Of a stretch of 64,000 bases of DNA, positions 19,923 to 31,166 are shown piece after piece. The first letter of the stretch is position 1; each line of letters starts with the position of its first letter. The position numbers were made by a program, and so were the translations under genes. The notes beneath the pieces were generated by a model that worked only from the letters and a program-made list of their open reading frames with translations, made no database searches and was not told where the DNA came from. The stretch is taken from NCBI RefSeq assembly GCF_006742205.1, contig NZ_AP019721.1, forward strand, positions 1,612,001-1,676,000. The letters are read 5' to 3'. This DNA is from Staphylococcus epidermidis. Lineage in GTDB: Bacteria; Bacillota; Bacilli; Staphylococcales; Staphylococcaceae.

Positions 19923-21971
19923 CTAATCGAAACGAATATGGCGTAAGTTTTGTTTAATAAACTCTCTTAAATGACTATATTGTTGTTCGAAAAATTGGCC
20001 AGATTGTATAAGTTCTGCTGCTTCATCTCTAGCAACTTCAAGCATACGATAATCTTCTACTACATTTGCTACAAGAAAGTCTGGAAGACCGCTTTGTTTT
20101 ACTCCAAAGAAATCCCCTGGACCTCTCATTTCTAAATCTCTTTCACTTAATTCGAATCCATCAGTAGTTTGAGTCATAATGGTCATACGTTCAATACCTG
20201 TTTCAGTCTTGGGAGATGCAATTAATACACAATAACTTTGATGTTCACTACGACCAACACGCCCACGTAATTGATGTAATGTAGATAAACCGAATCGATC
20301 TGCATCATAAATCATCATAAACGTTGCATTAGGTACATTTACACCTACCTCAACTACAGTAGTAGAAACTAAAATATCTATTTCATGTTTACTGAATTTT
20401 TGCATGACTTGATCTTTATCTTCTGCAGACATTTTCCCATGTAATAATCCAACTTTTTCATTACCATAATCACTTTGTAAGGATTCATAAAGTGCCACAA
20501 CATTTTGTACATCTTCTAAATGCTCAGAGCTCTCAATTAATGGACAGATGACATAGGCTTGTCTACCTTTTTTTAATTCATTCGACATTTGTGCAAGTAC
20601 TTGATCATATTGTTCATGTTTGGCCCAACTTGTTTTTATAGGTTTTCTCCCCTTTGGTAATTGTTTAATTGAAGATACATCCATTTCACCGAAAACAGAA
20701 ATAGCGAGTGTTCTAGGGATTGGTGTAGCTGTCATAAACAACACATTTGTCATTGCACCTTTTTCTCTTAGAATTTGTCGTTGGTTAACACCAAATCGGT
20801 GCTGTTCATCTGTAATGACTAATCCAACATTATTGAAGACTACATCATCTTGAATCAAGGCGTGTGTACCAATCAAACAATCGATAGTTCCATTTTCTAA
20901 TTGTTCTAAAAGAAGTCGTCTTTTTTTCCCTTTAACAGAACCAGTTAATAAAGCTACGTTCATTGTATTACCAAATAGTTGTATTAAACTTTCAGCGTGC
21001 TGTTCAGCTAAAATCTCCGTTGGAACCATTAATGCAGATTGATAGCCTGCAGTTTTTAAGGCGTACATACAAATTGCTGCTACCACAGTTTTGCCAGATC
21101 CAACATCACCTTGTAACAACCGATGCATACGAATAGGCGCCTTTAAATCACGAAATATTTCATTGACACTAACTTTTTGAGCGTCAGTTAACTCAAATGG
21201 CAAACTATCAATAAATTGTTTTACTTTATTTATATCGTAATTAATTTCAATAGCCTCATCTGATGTCTTTTCTAAGCGATTTAACCATTGCATACGTAGC
21301 TCAAACATAAATAGCTCTGTAAATGCATAAGTCCGTCTAGCTCTTAGTAAATTTTGTTTATTAATAGGATGATGTAGTGTTTGTATTGTATAAGCTAAAG
21401 TTTCTAATTTATACTTTTCTCTGAGGTCATCAGTTAACCATTCATGAATTGTAACATCACTAAGCGCCTGTCTAATATTATCGCGTAACTGCTTTTGCTT
21501 TATTCCTTCTTTAATCCTATATATTGGTTCTAAATGAGTATCCTCTTGATTTTTTTGATCTTTAAAAAATATACGATTACCATTAATCTCTTGTTTATTA
21601 CGATTCCATTTCCCTTTTATAGTGACAATACTATTTAGTTCAAGTTTCTTTTTTAAATAAGGTTGATTAAAAAATACGCATTTAACAGCGATATGATTTA
21701 TCATAAGATGGACAGTTAGTTTCGATTTATTACGACCAAAAAAAGCAACAGTTGGACTGGAATAAACCTCACCTTGCACTGTTACAGTTGCTTGATCGTC
21801 TGCTTGATTTAAGTCAATAACAGTATTATCTTCATAACGTGTTGGTAAATATAATACTAAATCTTCAACTGATTTAATATTTAATTCTTCTAACAACGCT
21901 AAACGTTTCGGACCTATACCTTTAATTTTATCTAATGCATATGGGCTCTCAATAAGATGAACTTTTGACAT
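19923..21971 (-). CDS. recG: ATP-dependent DNA helicase RecG
   Basis: RecG regresses stalled replication forks and branch-migrates recombination intermediates. The 682 residues include an N-terminal wedge/OB domain (about 60-150) and helicase motifs: Walker A GDVGSGKT (about 288-295), [14 protein letters not shown], and the C-terminal motifs [14 protein letters not shown] and [13 protein letters not shown]. The start ATG follows AGGTGA. It stands between fakA, which ends in a terminator upstream, and the fapR promoter, so it probably has its own promoter. Confidence 0.97.
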   Translation of the reverse strand: MSKVHLIESPYALDKIKGIGPKRLALLEELNIKSVEDLVLYLPTRYEDNTVIDLNQADDQATVTVQGEVYSSPTVAFFGRNKSKLTVHLMINHIAVKCVFFNQPYLKKKLELNSIVTIKGKWNRNKQEINGNRIFFKDQKNQEDTHLEPIYRIKEGIKQKQLRDNIRQALSDVTIHEWLTDDLREKYKLETLAYTIQTLHHPINKQNLLRARRTYAFTELFMFELRMQWLNRLEKTSDEAIEINYDINKVKQFIDSLPFELTDAQKVSVNEIFRDLKAPIRMHRLLQGDVGSGKTVVAAICMYALKTAGYQSALMVPTEILAEQHAESLIQLFGNTMNVALLTGSVKGKKRRLLLEQLENGTIDCLIGTHALIQDDVVFNNVGLVITDEQHRFGVNQRQILREKGAMTNVLFMTATPIPRTLAISVFGEMDVSSIKQLPKGRKPIKTSWAKHEQYDQVLAQMSNELKKGRQAYVICPLIESSEHLEDVQNVVALYESLQSDYGNEKVGLLHGKMSAEDKDQVMQKFSKHEIDILVSTTVVEVGVNVPNATFMMIYDADRFGLSTLHQLRGRVGRSEHQSYCVLIASPKTETGIERMTIMTQTTDGFELSERDLEMRGPGDFFGVKQSGLPDFLVANVVEDYRMLEVARDEAAELIQSGQFFEQQYSHLREFIKQNLRHIRFD

Positions 21972-22103
21972 GATGAATCACCTATTATTTTCATTATCTT
22001 TAATCTCAACATCTATTCTACCATGTTCAATTGATTAATTTGCATTTCACGGGTTAATTATATGAACACTTCACTATTAAAATTCTCATTAATATATAAA
22101 AAT

Positions 22104-22134
22104 AACGATTAGTGAGTTAAATTCACTAACCGTT
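22104..22134 (-). terminator. Terminator of the asp23-like/fakA transcript
   Basis: AACGATTAGTGA pairs with TCACTAACCGTT (one mismatch), followed by ATTTTTAT on the minus strand, 40-70 nt after fakA. Confidence 0.8.
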
Positions 22135-22174
22135 AGTTCGACTATTTATTATCAAAAAGTAAATAGCATTTCAT

Positions 22175-23833
22175 TTATTCTACTGCGAAGAAATATTGAT
22201 AAATAGGTTGTCCACCTTCATGTTGTTCCACTTCTACATCAGGGTACTCCGATTCAATCCAATTAATGATTTGGTTTGTAATTGAATTATCAGCATCTTC
22301 GCCTGAAATCATTGTTAAAATTTCGCTATCTTCATTAAGAAGTTTGCTGAGTAGACCTTTTACTGCATGAAATTGATTAACATCACTTGTCACAATTTTG
22401 TCTTCAGCTAGACCCATGAATTCATCTTTCTTGATTTCAATACCGTCTATTTTAGTATCTCTAACTGCAAAAGTAATTGAACCAGATTGAACAGTTTCCA
22501 AAGCATCACTCATATGGCGTTTATTATCTTCTAAACTAGATTCTAAATCATATTGGAATAAGGCTGATATTCCCTGTGGAATAGATTTAGTAGGAATCAC
22601 TACAGTTTCAGCTTCTACAATACTAGCTGCTTGTTCACTGGCCATCATAATATTTTTATTGTTTGGTAAGATAATTGCACGTTTACATTGTGATTGTTCA
22701 ATAACTTTAACTATATCTTCAGTAGAAGGGTTCATTGTTTGCCCTCCACTAATAATGTGCGTTGCTCCCATAGATTTAAATAATTCAGCAATCCCATCGC
22801 CTACAGAAATTGTAACAATAGCTGTTTCAACTGTTTTGGATTCATTAGCTTCTTTATTTTGAAGTCCATCTTGTTCCTTACGAATAACTTCACGATGTTG
22901 TTCACGCATGTTTTCTACTTTAAGTTTAATTAGTTCACCATATTTTTGACCATAATTAAATACATCACCCGGATGTTCTGTATGTACGTGCACTTTAACA
23001 ATTTCATCATCATTAATTACTAATAACGAATCACCGAATTCACTCATATCATTACGAAATTCTTGCTCGTCGAATGCTTTTTTATTTTTACCAAATCGAA
23101 CCATCATTTCCGTACAATAACCGTAAACAATATCCTCTGTATTAATAACCCCATGAAAATCATGATCATCATTAACAAATGATTCAGTATCAAGTTTAGG
23201 TGCTTGTGCTTCTATTTTTTCGCCTTTAAGACCCTTTAAGAAGCCTTCATAAACGCATAATAAACCTTTACCACCACTATCAACAACGCCTACTTCTTTA
23301 AGTACTGCTAATAAATTAGGCGTATTATCTAGAGATTCGCTTGCAGCTTCAATCAGATGTGCCATTAAATCAACGCAATCTTCAGCTTGATCCACGTAAT
23401 CCATTGCCGCTTTTGCTGCATCTTTGGCTACTGTTAAAATCGTTCCCTCTACCGGTTTCATAACTGCCTTATAAGCTGTTTCAACTCCAGCTTGAAAACT
23501 CTCAGCAAACTGTTGCACGCTTATTTCTTTTTCTTCTTCAATATTCTTACAAAAACCTCTGAATAATTGAGAAAGAATAACACCTGAATTACCACGAGCC
23601 CCCATAAGTAATCCTTTTGAAAATGTTTTACCTAACTCTCCAATATTTTGAGATAAATTATTTTCGACTTCCTCACGACCAGAAGTAATAGTTAAATTCA
23701 TATTTGTCCCTGTATCTCCATCTGGAACAGGATAGACGTTTAATGAATCCACTAAGTCTGCATTATTTGATAAATTTTGTGCCCCTTGTATAATCATATC
23801 GGCAAATAATTTACCATTTATTTTGCTAATCAT
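22175..23833 (-). CDS. fakA: Fatty acid kinase catalytic subunit FakA
   Basis: FakA phosphorylates exogenous fatty acids held by FakB proteins, feeding acyl-phosphate to the phospholipid pathway downstream of PlsX. The 552-residue protein has an N-terminal DhaL-type ATP-binding domain with [14 protein letters not shown] (Asp38, Asp40 region), a second [12 protein letters not shown] motif, and a C-terminal DegV-like half. In older annotation it is called YloV or DAK2 protein. It lies 14 nt after the asp23-like gene, a pairing common in Firmicutes, and shortly before the PlsX operon. Confidence 0.95.
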   Translation of the reverse strand: MISKINGKLFADMIIQGAQNLSNNADLVDSLNVYPVPDGDTGTNMNLTITSGREEVENNLSQNIGELGKTFSKGLLMGARGNSGVILSQLFRGFCKNIEEEKEISVQQFAESFQAGVETAYKAVMKPVEGTILTVAKDAAKAAMDYVDQAEDCVDLMAHLIEAASESLDNTPNLLAVLKEVGVVDSGGKGLLCVYEGFLKGLKGEKIEAQAPKLDTESFVNDDHDFHGVINTEDIVYGYCTEMMVRFGKNKKAFDEQEFRNDMSEFGDSLLVINDDEIVKVHVHTEHPGDVFNYGQKYGELIKLKVENMREQHREVIRKEQDGLQNKEANESKTVETAIVTISVGDGIAELFKSMGATHIISGGQTMNPSTEDIVKVIEQSQCKRAIILPNNKNIMMASEQAASIVEAETVVIPTKSIPQGISALFQYDLESSLEDNKRHMSDALETVQSGSITFAVRDTKIDGIEIKKDEFMGLAEDKIVTSDVNQFHAVKGLLSKLLNEDSEILTMISGEDADNSITNQIINWIESEYPDVEVEQHEGGQPIYQYFFAVE

Positions 23834-23847
23834 TTCACGTTGTCCTC

Positions 23848-24222
23848 CTAAACCTTTTTCACTGTCTCATTTACACGTACACCTTGTACGAAAATATTTA
23901 TTGAATTAACTTTCACATTTAGTGTTTTTTCTAAAGTATATTTAACAGTTGATTGAAGATTGCTTGCTACTTCAGAAATTTTCACACCATAGCTCACGAT
24001 GATATACATGTCTACATCAATAATTCCGTTGTCTTCTCTAACTTTAATGCCTTTAGCATAGTTATCGTGTCCAAGGATTTCAGCGATACCATCTCTAACT
24101 TGTTGTCTTGATGCCATACCAACAATTCCATAACTTTCAACGGCTTTGCCACCAACTACTGATGCAATTACATCATTTGAAATATCAATTTTACCGTAGT
24201 CATTTGAAATTTCTAATGTCAT
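23848..24222 (-). CDS. Asp23/Gls24 family envelope stress protein (YloU-like)
   Basis: This 124-residue protein belongs to the Asp23/Gls24 family, membrane-proximal proteins associated with envelope stress. Family features are the start [33 protein letters not shown], and [21 protein letters not shown]. It is the YloU-type member encoded upstream of fakA in most Firmicutes, not the alkaline-shock Asp23 itself. The ATG follows AGGAGG. Its molecular function is not established; the conserved pairing with fakA hints at a link to lipid metabolism. Confidence 0.9.
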   Translation of the reverse strand: MTLEISNDYGKIDISNDVIASVVGGKAVESYGIVGMASRQQVRDGIAEILGHDNYAKGIKVREDNGIIDVDMYIIVSYGVKISEVASNLQSTVKYTLEKTLNVKVNSINIFVQGVRVNETVKKV

Positions 24223-24579
24223 ATCTGTTCCTCCTGAAAATTTCAGAGTTTTATTTTTAAAGCGTTATGCCTAGGTTATTTAATTAATGCCTTAAATACT
24301 TTAAAAATCAAATCATTGTTGATGCTTTAAATTAATAAAATTTGTATTTTTAAAAATTAGGTTTACATTGTTTGTAAATTTATCTAATTAATTTAACTGT
24401 TTCTTTACAGTATCATACTATATAACTCCACATCACACAATTATAGCATAATAAATTGCATTTTATTGTAATTTTTATAATTTATAAAAGTCTTTATTGC
24501 CGACAATCTCATTATGTGTTATCTTATTAAAGTATATAAGTAGTAGTGTGTATTTATATTTATTAAAGGAGGTACTTTC
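24223..24579. other. Divergent regulatory region asp23-like / rpmB
   Basis: These 357 AT-rich bases separate the two divergent genes. On the plus strand a promoter for rpmB can be placed at 24497-24525. The minus-strand promoter is not clear. I see no open frame with a binding site, and no riboswitch. Confidence 0.45.
24497..24525 (+). promoter_or_regulatory. Sigma-A promoter of rpmB
   Basis: TTGCCG (24497-24502) and TATCTT (24520-24525) are 17 bp apart and lie 55 nt before the rpmB start codon. Confidence 0.55.
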
Positions 24580-24768
24580 ATGGGTAAACAATGTTTCGTA
24601 ACAGGTCGTAAAGCTTCGACTGGTAATCATCGTTCACACGCTTTAAATGCGAATAAACGCAGATGGAACGCTAACCTTCAAAAAGTTAGAATCCTTGTAG
24701 ACGGCAAACCAAAGAAAGTTTGGGTTTCTGCACGTGCTTTAAAATCTGGTAAAGTTACTAGAGTTTAA
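24580..24768 (+). CDS. rpmB: 50S ribosomal protein L28
   Basis: L28 is a 62-residue basic large-subunit protein. The sequence [20 protein letters not shown] and the later [14 protein letters not shown] are typical. It keeps only the first cysteine and has no zinc CxxC pairs, as in the zinc-independent form. The ATG follows AAAGGAGG. It is a single-gene plus-strand unit among minus-strand neighbours, with its own promoter and terminator. Confidence 0.97.
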
Positions 24769-24817
24769 TAAATATAATGCACATAATAAAAATATCCTTA
24801 TGTGGAGGATAAATTTT

Positions 24818-24852
24818 AAGACCTTAAAGGTGAGACCTTTAAGGTCTTTTTT
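24818..24852 (+). terminator. Terminator of rpmB
   Basis: AAGACCTTAAAGG and CCTTTAAGGTCTT form a perfect 13-bp stem with a 5-nt loop and a T6 run on plus. It also lies at the 3' end of the convergent thiN. Confidence 0.9.
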
Positions 24853-25486
24853 AGTCACGACTACGTATTTTTAAAACTGTTCCTTGTTCAACTCGAATGA
24901 TTGCTTCATTAACCTTTACTTCATTTGAAATTGTGAGTGTAGAGCCTAAATTTAAGTGTTCTTGATTTAAATTATATTTGAAACCCTGTAAAGTTAATAT
25001 AGTTTTATCATTTAGAGGGATAAACGATATATATGGATAAGTACTATCTCTGTTGATTACATACTTACCTTCATTTAATAATTGAATATGATTTTGTTGA
25101 TCAATGACTTTTATTTTTATAGATTGATGTAAGTATTGAGGTTTTTGTAAAATTTGAAGCACACCCATAAAGTGGTCTAACCGACCGCCTGTTGCACCAT
25201 AAATTGTAATTTCTGTGTATCCTCTTTCAACTGCTTGAGCTACTCCTAAAGCTAAATCAGTATCATCTTTTTCAGCTTCAACCGGTTCGATTTGAAGATT
25301 TTTCATCAACATCAAACGTTCTTCATTATTCACTGAGTCAAAATCACCTACAGAAAATATAGGTTGAATACCTTGTTTTACGAGTATAAGCGCACCTCTA
25401 TCAATACCTGCCCAATTAGAATCTTTTTCTTTTTCAAAAATATGATTAGGTAATAAACGTTGAGAACATAATAAATTAATCTTCAC
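24851..25486 (-). CDS. thiN: Thiamine pyrophosphokinase
   Basis: ThiN converts thiamine and ATP to thiamine diphosphate. The 211-residue protein has the N-terminal catalytic part with WAGIDRGALILVKQG, SVGDFDSVN and EAEKDDTDLALG, then the GATGGRLDH motif, and a C-terminal beta domain for thiamine binding. The start is GTG, 4 nt after the rpe stop codon, with AAGGAATGA as binding site. It ends the def-fmt-rsmB-rlmN-stp-pknB / rsgA-rpe-thiN cluster and converges on rpmB. Confidence 0.94.
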   Translation of the reverse strand: MKINLLCSQRLLPNHIFEKEKDSNWAGIDRGALILVKQGIQPIFSVGDFDSVNNEERLMLMKNLQIEPVEAEKDDTDLALGVAQAVERGYTEITIYGATGGRLDHFMGVLQILQKPQYLHQSIKIKVIDQQNHIQLLNEGKYVINRDSTYPYISFIPLNDKTILTLQGFKYNLNQEHLNLGSTLTISNEVKVNEAIIRVEQGTVLKIRSRD

Positions 25487-25490
25487 ATTA

Positions 25491-26135
25491 TCATTCCTTT
25501 AATAAAGATGTTACTTTTGCATAATCCTCTTGTTTAAAGAAGTATGAACCAGTGACTAACATTGTAGCACCCTGTTCTACACATCGTTTACTCGTTTGAT
25601 CGTTAATGCCTCCATCTACCTCAATATCAAAAGTTAAATGATTTTCATGTTTAAGTTGATTTAATTGCTCAATCTTAGTCACGCATTGTTCTATGAATGT
25701 TTGTCCACCAAAACCAGGATTTACAGTCATTACTAGAACATAATCAACAATACTCAATATAGGTAAAATTGTTTCTACAGATGTTCCGGGATTGATGACG
25801 ACACCTGCTTTTTTCCCTAATTGTTTAATTTGTTCAATTGCTCTATGTATATGCGTTGTCGACTCAACATGAACAGAAATCATATCAGCACCATGTTCGG
25901 CAAAAAGATTAATATAATTTTCAGGTTGCTCAATCATTAAATGAACATCTATTGGCAAATGAGATTGTTGTCTAACAGCATCCAAAATCGGAATACCGAT
26001 TGAAATATTAGGGACAAATTTACCGTCCATTACATCAAAGTGTAATCCGTCTACCTTTGCTGTTTCTAACAATTGAAGCTCTTCTTTTAAATTTAAAAAA
26101 TCTATAGATAAAAGTGATGGTAAAATTTTAACCAT
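25491..26135 (-). CDS. rpe: Ribulose-phosphate 3-epimerase
   Basis: Rpe interconverts ribulose-5-phosphate and xylulose-5-phosphate in the pentose phosphate pathway. The 214-residue TIM barrel shows LSIDFLNL, the metal and catalytic segment HFDVMDGKFVPN, DVHLM, VNPGFGGQ and EVDGGIN near the C-terminus. The ATG immediately follows the rsgA stop codon, and the binding site is inside the end of rsgA, so the two are coupled. Confidence 0.97.
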   Translation of the reverse strand: MVKILPSLLSIDFLNLKEELQLLETAKVDGLHFDVMDGKFVPNISIGIPILDAVRQQSHLPIDVHLMIEQPENYINLFAEHGADMISVHVESTTHIHRAIEQIKQLGKKAGVVINPGTSVETILPILSIVDYVLVMTVNPGFGGQTFIEQCVTKIEQLNQLKHENHLTFDIEVDGGINDQTSKRCVEQGATMLVTGSYFFKQEDYAKVTSLLKE

Positions 26136-27011
26136 TTAGTATCGAACCTTTCTATTGGAAATTTCATTATATAATTGCTGATAATGATCATACCTGAATT
26201 GTGGAATTTCTCCTTTTTCAACGAGTGCTTTGACATGACATTGTGGTTCTTTTATATGATTACAATTACGAAACTTACATTGCTCTCCAGCTTCATGAAT
26301 ATCAATAAAAAAATCTTTTAGTTGTTCTTTTTCAATATGATTAAAATCTAACGCACTAAACCCCGGTGTATCAGCGATGTAACCACCTTTTCTATCGTAT
26401 AATTCGACATGTCTTGTAGTATGTTTACCCCTATTCAATGACTTAGAAATATCATTTGTTTCTAACTTCAACTGAGGCTGATAACTATTTAAGAAAGTAG
26501 ATTTACCCACTCCAGATTGGCCACTTAATACTATTAAACCGTCAGACCATTCATCAACAGTAGCAGTATAATTACTATCTTTTCCAATAAACTGCGTAGC
26601 ATATCCTATTTTTTGATATATTTTTATTGTGTCTTTGATTTTAAGAATTTCTTGTTCGGAAGCTAAATCATGTTTAGTGATTAAAATTCTAGGTTTGAGA
26701 TGATAAGAATGAGCAATCACTAAATAGCGATCTAATAATTGTGTTGAAAATTCAGGCTCGACTGCACTCATTACTATAACTAACTCGTCAATATTACTTA
26801 CAGGTGGTCGTTTTAGTTCATTATTTCGGTCATGTACATGATGAATATAGCCCTCTTTTGTATTTTGAACTTCAAAATCTACGATATCGCCCACCACAGG
26901 TGAAAACTTCTTTTTTCTGAATAAACCACGTGGTTTGGTATCAAATCTCTCACCTTCTACGTCTACTTGATACACACCACTGATTAGTTTAACGATTCGA
27001 CCAGTCTTCAA
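26136..27011 (-). CDS. rsgA: Small ribosomal subunit biogenesis GTPase RsgA
   Basis: RsgA is a circularly permuted GTPase that checks late 30S assembly and is regulated by (p)ppGpp in staphylococci. The 291 residues contain an OB fold (about 1-65), TKHD (NKxD-like), P-loop [20 protein letters not shown], and a C-terminal zinc site [17 protein letters not shown] set the start at TTG (27011), giving [15 protein letters not shown] as in S. aureus, with GAGGTG 5 nt before it. An ATG 15 nt upstream is in frame but poorly placed. Confidence 0.95.
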   Translation of the reverse strand: MKTGRIVKLISGVYQVDVEGERFDTKPRGLFRKKKFSPVVGDIVDFEVQNTKEGYIHHVHDRNNELKRPPVSNIDELVIVMSAVEPEFSTQLLDRYLVIAHSYHLKPRILITKHDLASEQEILKIKDTIKIYQKIGYATQFIGKDSNYTATVDEWSDGLIVLSGQSGVGKSTFLNSYQPQLKLETNDISKSLNRGKHTTRHVELYDRKGGYIADTPGFSALDFNHIEKEQLKDFFIDIHEAGEQCKFRNCNHIKEPQCHVKALVEKGEIPQFRYDHYQQLYNEISNRKVRY

Positions 27012-27156
27012 AAAGACACCTCTCATTTATATTTTCTTAATCATATTATATCAAAATACTAGTACTTATAATATAACAACTCAATTCAAGCTCAATGATC
27101 TACCTACAAATATATAGTTTTTAATAAACTCTAAAGACCAATTGTCTCATATTAAT

Positions 27157-27196
27157 AAAACGAGCCTGCAACATATGTATTCATATGTACAGACTC
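27157..27196 (-). terminator. Terminator after pknB
   Basis: GAGCCTG..ACATATGT pairs with ACATATGT..CAGACTC, followed by GTTTTATT on the minus strand. It lies in the 293-nt gap before rsgA, so rsgA-rpe-thiN may be transcribed separately or by read-through. Confidence 0.75.
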
Positions 27197-27319
27197 TTCA
27201 TCTTTTACAAGGATTTTTTCATTTTAATCAGATAATCATTTAAAATTATTTCAATTATAATCATCATTGAAAAGTTACACTACAAATTTATTATTAATTT
27301 ATCATTAGTTGTTACTCAT

Positions 27320-29323
27320 TTAGCCATCATAGCTCACATCTTTATCAGCTACAATTTTATTATCAACTCTTATGGTGTACCCAGCGTCACTTCCTTTTTT
27401 AATTTTCAAAGGAATATTAATTGTTTTATCACTTTTAATATTAAACGTTTGAACTGCTGAATCACCTTTATTTTCAATATCACGAATAAATACTTCTACT
27501 TTTTGACTTTTACTTTTTTTACCGGTATACGGTACTTTAACAGTCTCATTTTTAGTCGTTGTATCCTTGTCCTCCTCATCATCTTCTTCTTCAGACTTTT
27601 CTCCTTTAGAAACCACTAATAGTATAGTAGAACCTTCATCAACAGTTTTATCCTTTGGAGATTGAGAAATGACATTACCTTTTTCGACATCATCGTTGTT
27701 TTCTTTTGTCACTTGAACTTTAAATCCTTTATCTTCAAGTTCTTTTTTTGCTGACTCATATGACTTATTTTCATAATTATTGACATATACTTGTCGAACA
27801 CCTAATGATTCATAAATTGTAATATGATGATTATTAACGGCAACCTCACTATTAGCTACAACGCTTTGTTCAGAAATTAATCCTTTTTCATATGTTTGAC
27901 TATAAGCTTGCTCAACGTGAATATCTTTAAATCCGATAGCCTTTAATTTTTTTAGCGCATCATTTTTCGACATACCTAAAACATTTGGCATCTTAACCTT
28001 CTCTGGTCCTTTGGATAGAACGATATCAACTCTATTCCCTTGTTCGACGCGTTCTCCACTATCTGGATTTGTTTTAATAATTTGGTTTTCAGGATATTTA
28101 TCACTATAATTTCTTGATATGTCACCTACTTTTAGATGATGACTGTCTAATACCTTTTCAGCTTGTTTTTCAGTTTTCCCTTTAAGGTCAGGCATTTCTT
28201 CATATTTATTTCCAAAAACAGCCATAGCTACAAAAGAAAATAAACCAATTAATAATATTACAAAAATGATTGATAAAATTGCAATTTTCATTTTAGAACG
28301 TTTCTTGTCGCTTTTTTGATAATAACGTGGTTCAGACGATTGAAATTCTTGTTGCTTTATTGAATCGTTAACAATAGGTATTTGCATGGTTTTATTAAGG
28401 TCATTTTGATTTTGTTCATCATAGATTTTATGATTCAAATCATCTTTAGTGAGTGGTACCGTTTTAGTTTTATCTAGCTCGTATTTTTCTTCATTCAAAC
28501 GATTCTCATGTAAAGCACTTGTTAAATCGTCACACATTTCTTGAACAGTATGATAGCGATGATATTTATCTTTCTCGGTAGCACGTAAAACGACATTACT
28601 CAATGATTGAGGTACATCATCTCTTTTATCCGTTGTTATATTTGGGATACTATCTTGAATATGCTTTATAGCAATACTCACTGCAGTCTCTCCATTGAAT
28701 GGTGGCTCTCCAACTAACATCTCATATAATACAATTCCAATTGAATATATGTCAGTACTTTCATCAGTAGCTTCGCCTTTAGCCTGTTCAGGCGATAAAT
28801 ATTGAACAGTTCCTAAAACATGATTTGTTTGAGTCAGCGACGTTTCACTCAATGCTTTAGCAATACCAAAATCAAAAATTTGTAATTTTTTATTCTTATC
28901 AATTAATATATTCTGTGGTTTAATATCGCGATGAACAATTCTCATATCATGCGCATGTTTGATTCCACTCAAAATTTGTTCTGTAAACTGAATAGCAGTT
29001 TCTACACTAAGTGGACCATGACTGTGTATATATTCCGCTAAAGTAGGACCTTCTATGTATTCCATAACAATATAAAAACAATCATCTTCCTCATCTACGT
29101 CAATCATACTGACTATATTCTCATGAGAAAGTTGAGAAGAATTATGTACTTCTCTTTCAAAACGTTTAAATGTCTCTTCTTTTTCACTTGGAGGAATCGA
29201 AATCGCTTTAATAGCAACTTTTCTGTTAAGTATTGAATCTACAGCTAAGTAGACAATACTCATCCCACCACCACCGAGTTTATCGGTAATAGTATAGCGT
29301 TCATTTATGACTTTACCTATCAT
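27320..29323 (-). CDS. pknB: Serine/threonine protein kinase with PASTA domains
   Basis: This membrane kinase (PrkC/Stk1/PknB) senses muropeptides or lipid II and tunes cell-wall metabolism and antibiotic tolerance. The 667-residue protein has an N-terminal kinase domain (about 10-270) with GGGGMSIVYLA, catalytic Lys39, HRDIKPQN, DFG, and GTVQYLSPEQA. A juxtamembrane linker, one membrane helix (about 348-370), three extracellular PASTA repeats (about 375-575), an acidic linker, and a staphylococcal C-terminal Ig-like domain follow. It overlaps stp by 4 nt (ATGA), pairing kinase with phosphatase. Confidence 0.97.
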   Translation of the reverse strand: MIGKVINERYTITDKLGGGGMSIVYLAVDSILNRKVAIKAISIPPSEKEETFKRFEREVHNSSQLSHENIVSMIDVDEEDDCFYIVMEYIEGPTLAEYIHSHGPLSVETAIQFTEQILSGIKHAHDMRIVHRDIKPQNILIDKNKKLQIFDFGIAKALSETSLTQTNHVLGTVQYLSPEQAKGEATDESTDIYSIGIVLYEMLVGEPPFNGETAVSIAIKHIQDSIPNITTDKRDDVPQSLSNVVLRATEKDKYHRYHTVQEMCDDLTSALHENRLNEEKYELDKTKTVPLTKDDLNHKIYDEQNQNDLNKTMQIPIVNDSIKQQEFQSSEPRYYQKSDKKRSKMKIAILSIIFVILLIGLFSFVAMAVFGNKYEEMPDLKGKTEKQAEKVLDSHHLKVGDISRNYSDKYPENQIIKTNPDSGERVEQGNRVDIVLSKGPEKVKMPNVLGMSKNDALKKLKAIGFKDIHVEQAYSQTYEKGLISEQSVVANSEVAVNNHHITIYESLGVRQVYVNNYENKSYESAKKELEDKGFKVQVTKENNDDVEKGNVISQSPKDKTVDEGSTILLVVSKGEKSEEEDDEEDKDTTTKNETVKVPYTGKKSKSQKVEVFIRDIENKGDSAVQTFNIKSDKTINIPLKIKKGSDAGYTIRVDNKIVADKDVSYDG

Positions 29324-30063
29324 ACTTTATCACCTTCTAACTTTAAAAGGATAAAGCTGACATTATCTTTTGAATCATGGGCAAGCGCTAAGTCCAATAA
29401 CTCATTACCATGGACGTCTAATGAATTATTTGAACTTAGTAGTTCTTGGATTTCATAATCTCTGACATAATCAGTAAGTCCGTCAGAGTTCAAAAGAAGA
29501 TAATCATAAAAATGAGTTCTCTTGATAAATAAATCTGGAGAAACACGTTTATCTGTTCCCATGACTTTAGTAATAATATTACGTTGTGGATGATGAAATG
29601 CTTCATCTTTAGTAATTTGTCCAGTCATTACTAAGTGATTAACAAATGAATGGTCGCTCGTAATTTGATCCATCTGTCTCTGATTAATTACATAAGCGCG
29701 CGAATCTCCTACATTTGCTACAACAACTTGTTTGTCATAAATGATGGCACAAACGAGCGTTGTACCCATACCTCTGTAATCTTCATTTTCTTGAGCATAG
29801 TTGTACAGCTGAAAATTGATTTCTTTAATGTTCGAACGCAACCACGATTCAGCACGATTTATTTCAATTAGATTTTCTTCTTCAAAACGCTTTTGAAGTT
29901 CATAAGTAACAAACTGACTAGCTATTTCTCCAGCTTGATGTCCACCCATGCCATCGCATAATACTAGCATTTGTTGCTGTGTTTGATTGTAAAATATACC
30001 GCCAGCGTCCTCGTTTTTCTCACGATGTTGCCCAGTATCAGTGAAAAATTGTGCGTTTAACAT
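29320..30063 (-). CDS. stp: PP2C-type serine/threonine phosphatase
   Basis: Stp removes phosphates added by the PASTA kinase. Its 247 residues show the metal-binding PP2C motifs: TGQHREKNEDAGG, LCDGMGGHQAGE, VANVGDSRAYV, NSDGLTDYV and HDSKDNVSF, the last carrying the conserved terminal Asp. The ATG follows GAGGTAAAGA. It is placed between rlmN (6 nt upstream) and pknB (4-nt overlap), the usual order in Firmicutes. Confidence 0.97.
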   Translation of the reverse strand: MLNAQFFTDTGQHREKNEDAGGIFYNQTQQQMLVLCDGMGGHQAGEIASQFVTYELQKRFEEENLIEINRAESWLRSNIKEINFQLYNYAQENEDYRGMGTTLVCAIIYDKQVVVANVGDSRAYVINQRQMDQITSDHSFVNHLVMTGQITKDEAFHHPQRNIITKVMGTDKRVSPDLFIKRTHFYDYLLLNSDGLTDYVRDYEIQELLSSNNSLDVHGNELLDLALAHDSKDNVSFILLKLEGDKV

Positions 30064-30069
30064 ATGTCT

Positions 30070-31164
30070 TTACCTCGTTTCTACTTGTCGTTCCTTCGCT
30101 CTTAATTGTCCACACGCAGCATCAATATCTGACCCTTGCTCACGTCTAATTGTAGCATTAATTCCTAATCTCTTTAATTCCTTCTCGAATTTAAAAATAT
30201 CATCTTTTGGTGTCTTTACATAATTTCTTTCTGGGACATGGTTAACTGGTATTAAATTAACGTGGCAATTGAGATTCTTAATTAAATGTGCCAAATCTCT
30301 CGCATGTTCAAGTTGGTCATTAACACCACCAAACAATCCATATTCAAAAGTAACACGGCGATTTGTCTTTTCTTGATAATAACGAATAGCTTCCATTAAC
30401 TTATCAACGTTATAAGCACGATTGATAGGCATTAATCTTGATCTTATTTCGTCTTTAGCACCATGAAGACTCACAGCAAAATTTATTTGTATATCTTCTT
30501 CGGCAAAATCATAAATTCTTGGAATAATTCCTGAAGTAGATACAGTAATATGACGTGCACCAATATTTAAACTGTTATCATCATTAACAATTCTTAAGAA
30601 ATCCATCATTTCATCATAATTCTCGAAAGGTTCACCTATGCCCATAATGACAATTTGTGATACACGTTCATTCGTTTCGTCTAGTGCCTTTTGTACAGTT
30701 AATACTTGAGAGACAATCTCTCCGGCCTCTAAATTACGCTTTAATCCGCCCAAAGTGGAAGCACAAAACGTACAACCAATTCTACATCCTACTTGTGTTG
30801 TTACACAGACAGAATTTCCATATTCATGTCTCATTAAAACAGTTTCAATAGTATAACCATCTTGTAATTCAAATAAGAACTTGATTGTTCCATCTTTACT
30901 TTCTTGTTTAACAACAGTGGTCAATGTCGTCATTGCAAAATGATCTTTGAGAATTTGACGTAACTCTTTAGACAGGTTAGTCATTTCATCAATAGTATTC
31001 ACACGCTTTTGGTATAACCATTCAAAAATTTGTTTTGCTCTGAATTTTTGTTGTCCGTGATCAATAAGCCATTGTTGCATCTCGTCATATCTTAAGGAGT
31101 AGATCGATTGTTTTTCGAAATTAGGTAAGAATTTGTTTCTCTTCTTTTTTTCTGCAGTTATCAT
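30070..31164 (-). CDS. rlmN: 23S rRNA / tRNA (adenine-C2)-methyltransferase RlmN
   Basis: RlmN is a radical-SAM enzyme that methylates C2 of A2503 in 23S rRNA and of A37 in some tRNAs. The 364 residues contain the iron-sulfur motif CRIGCTFC (CxxxCxxC), [24 protein letters not shown], and the C-terminal cysteine used in catalysis (DAACGQL). It lies 2 nt after rsmB and 6 nt before stp, so it is part of the same operon. Confidence 0.97.
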   Translation of the reverse strand: MITAEKKKRNKFLPNFEKQSIYSLRYDEMQQWLIDHGQQKFRAKQIFEWLYQKRVNTIDEMTNLSKELRQILKDHFAMTTLTTVVKQESKDGTIKFLFELQDGYTIETVLMRHEYGNSVCVTTQVGCRIGCTFCASTLGGLKRNLEAGEIVSQVLTVQKALDETNERVSQIVIMGIGEPFENYDEMMDFLRIVNDDNSLNIGARHITVSTSGIIPRIYDFAEEDIQINFAVSLHGAKDEIRSRLMPINRAYNVDKLMEAIRYYQEKTNRRVTFEYGLFGGVNDQLEHARDLAHLIKNLNCHVNLIPVNHVPERNYVKTPKDDIFKFEKELKRLGINATIRREQGSDIDAACGQLRAKERQVETR

Positions 31165-31166
31165 CT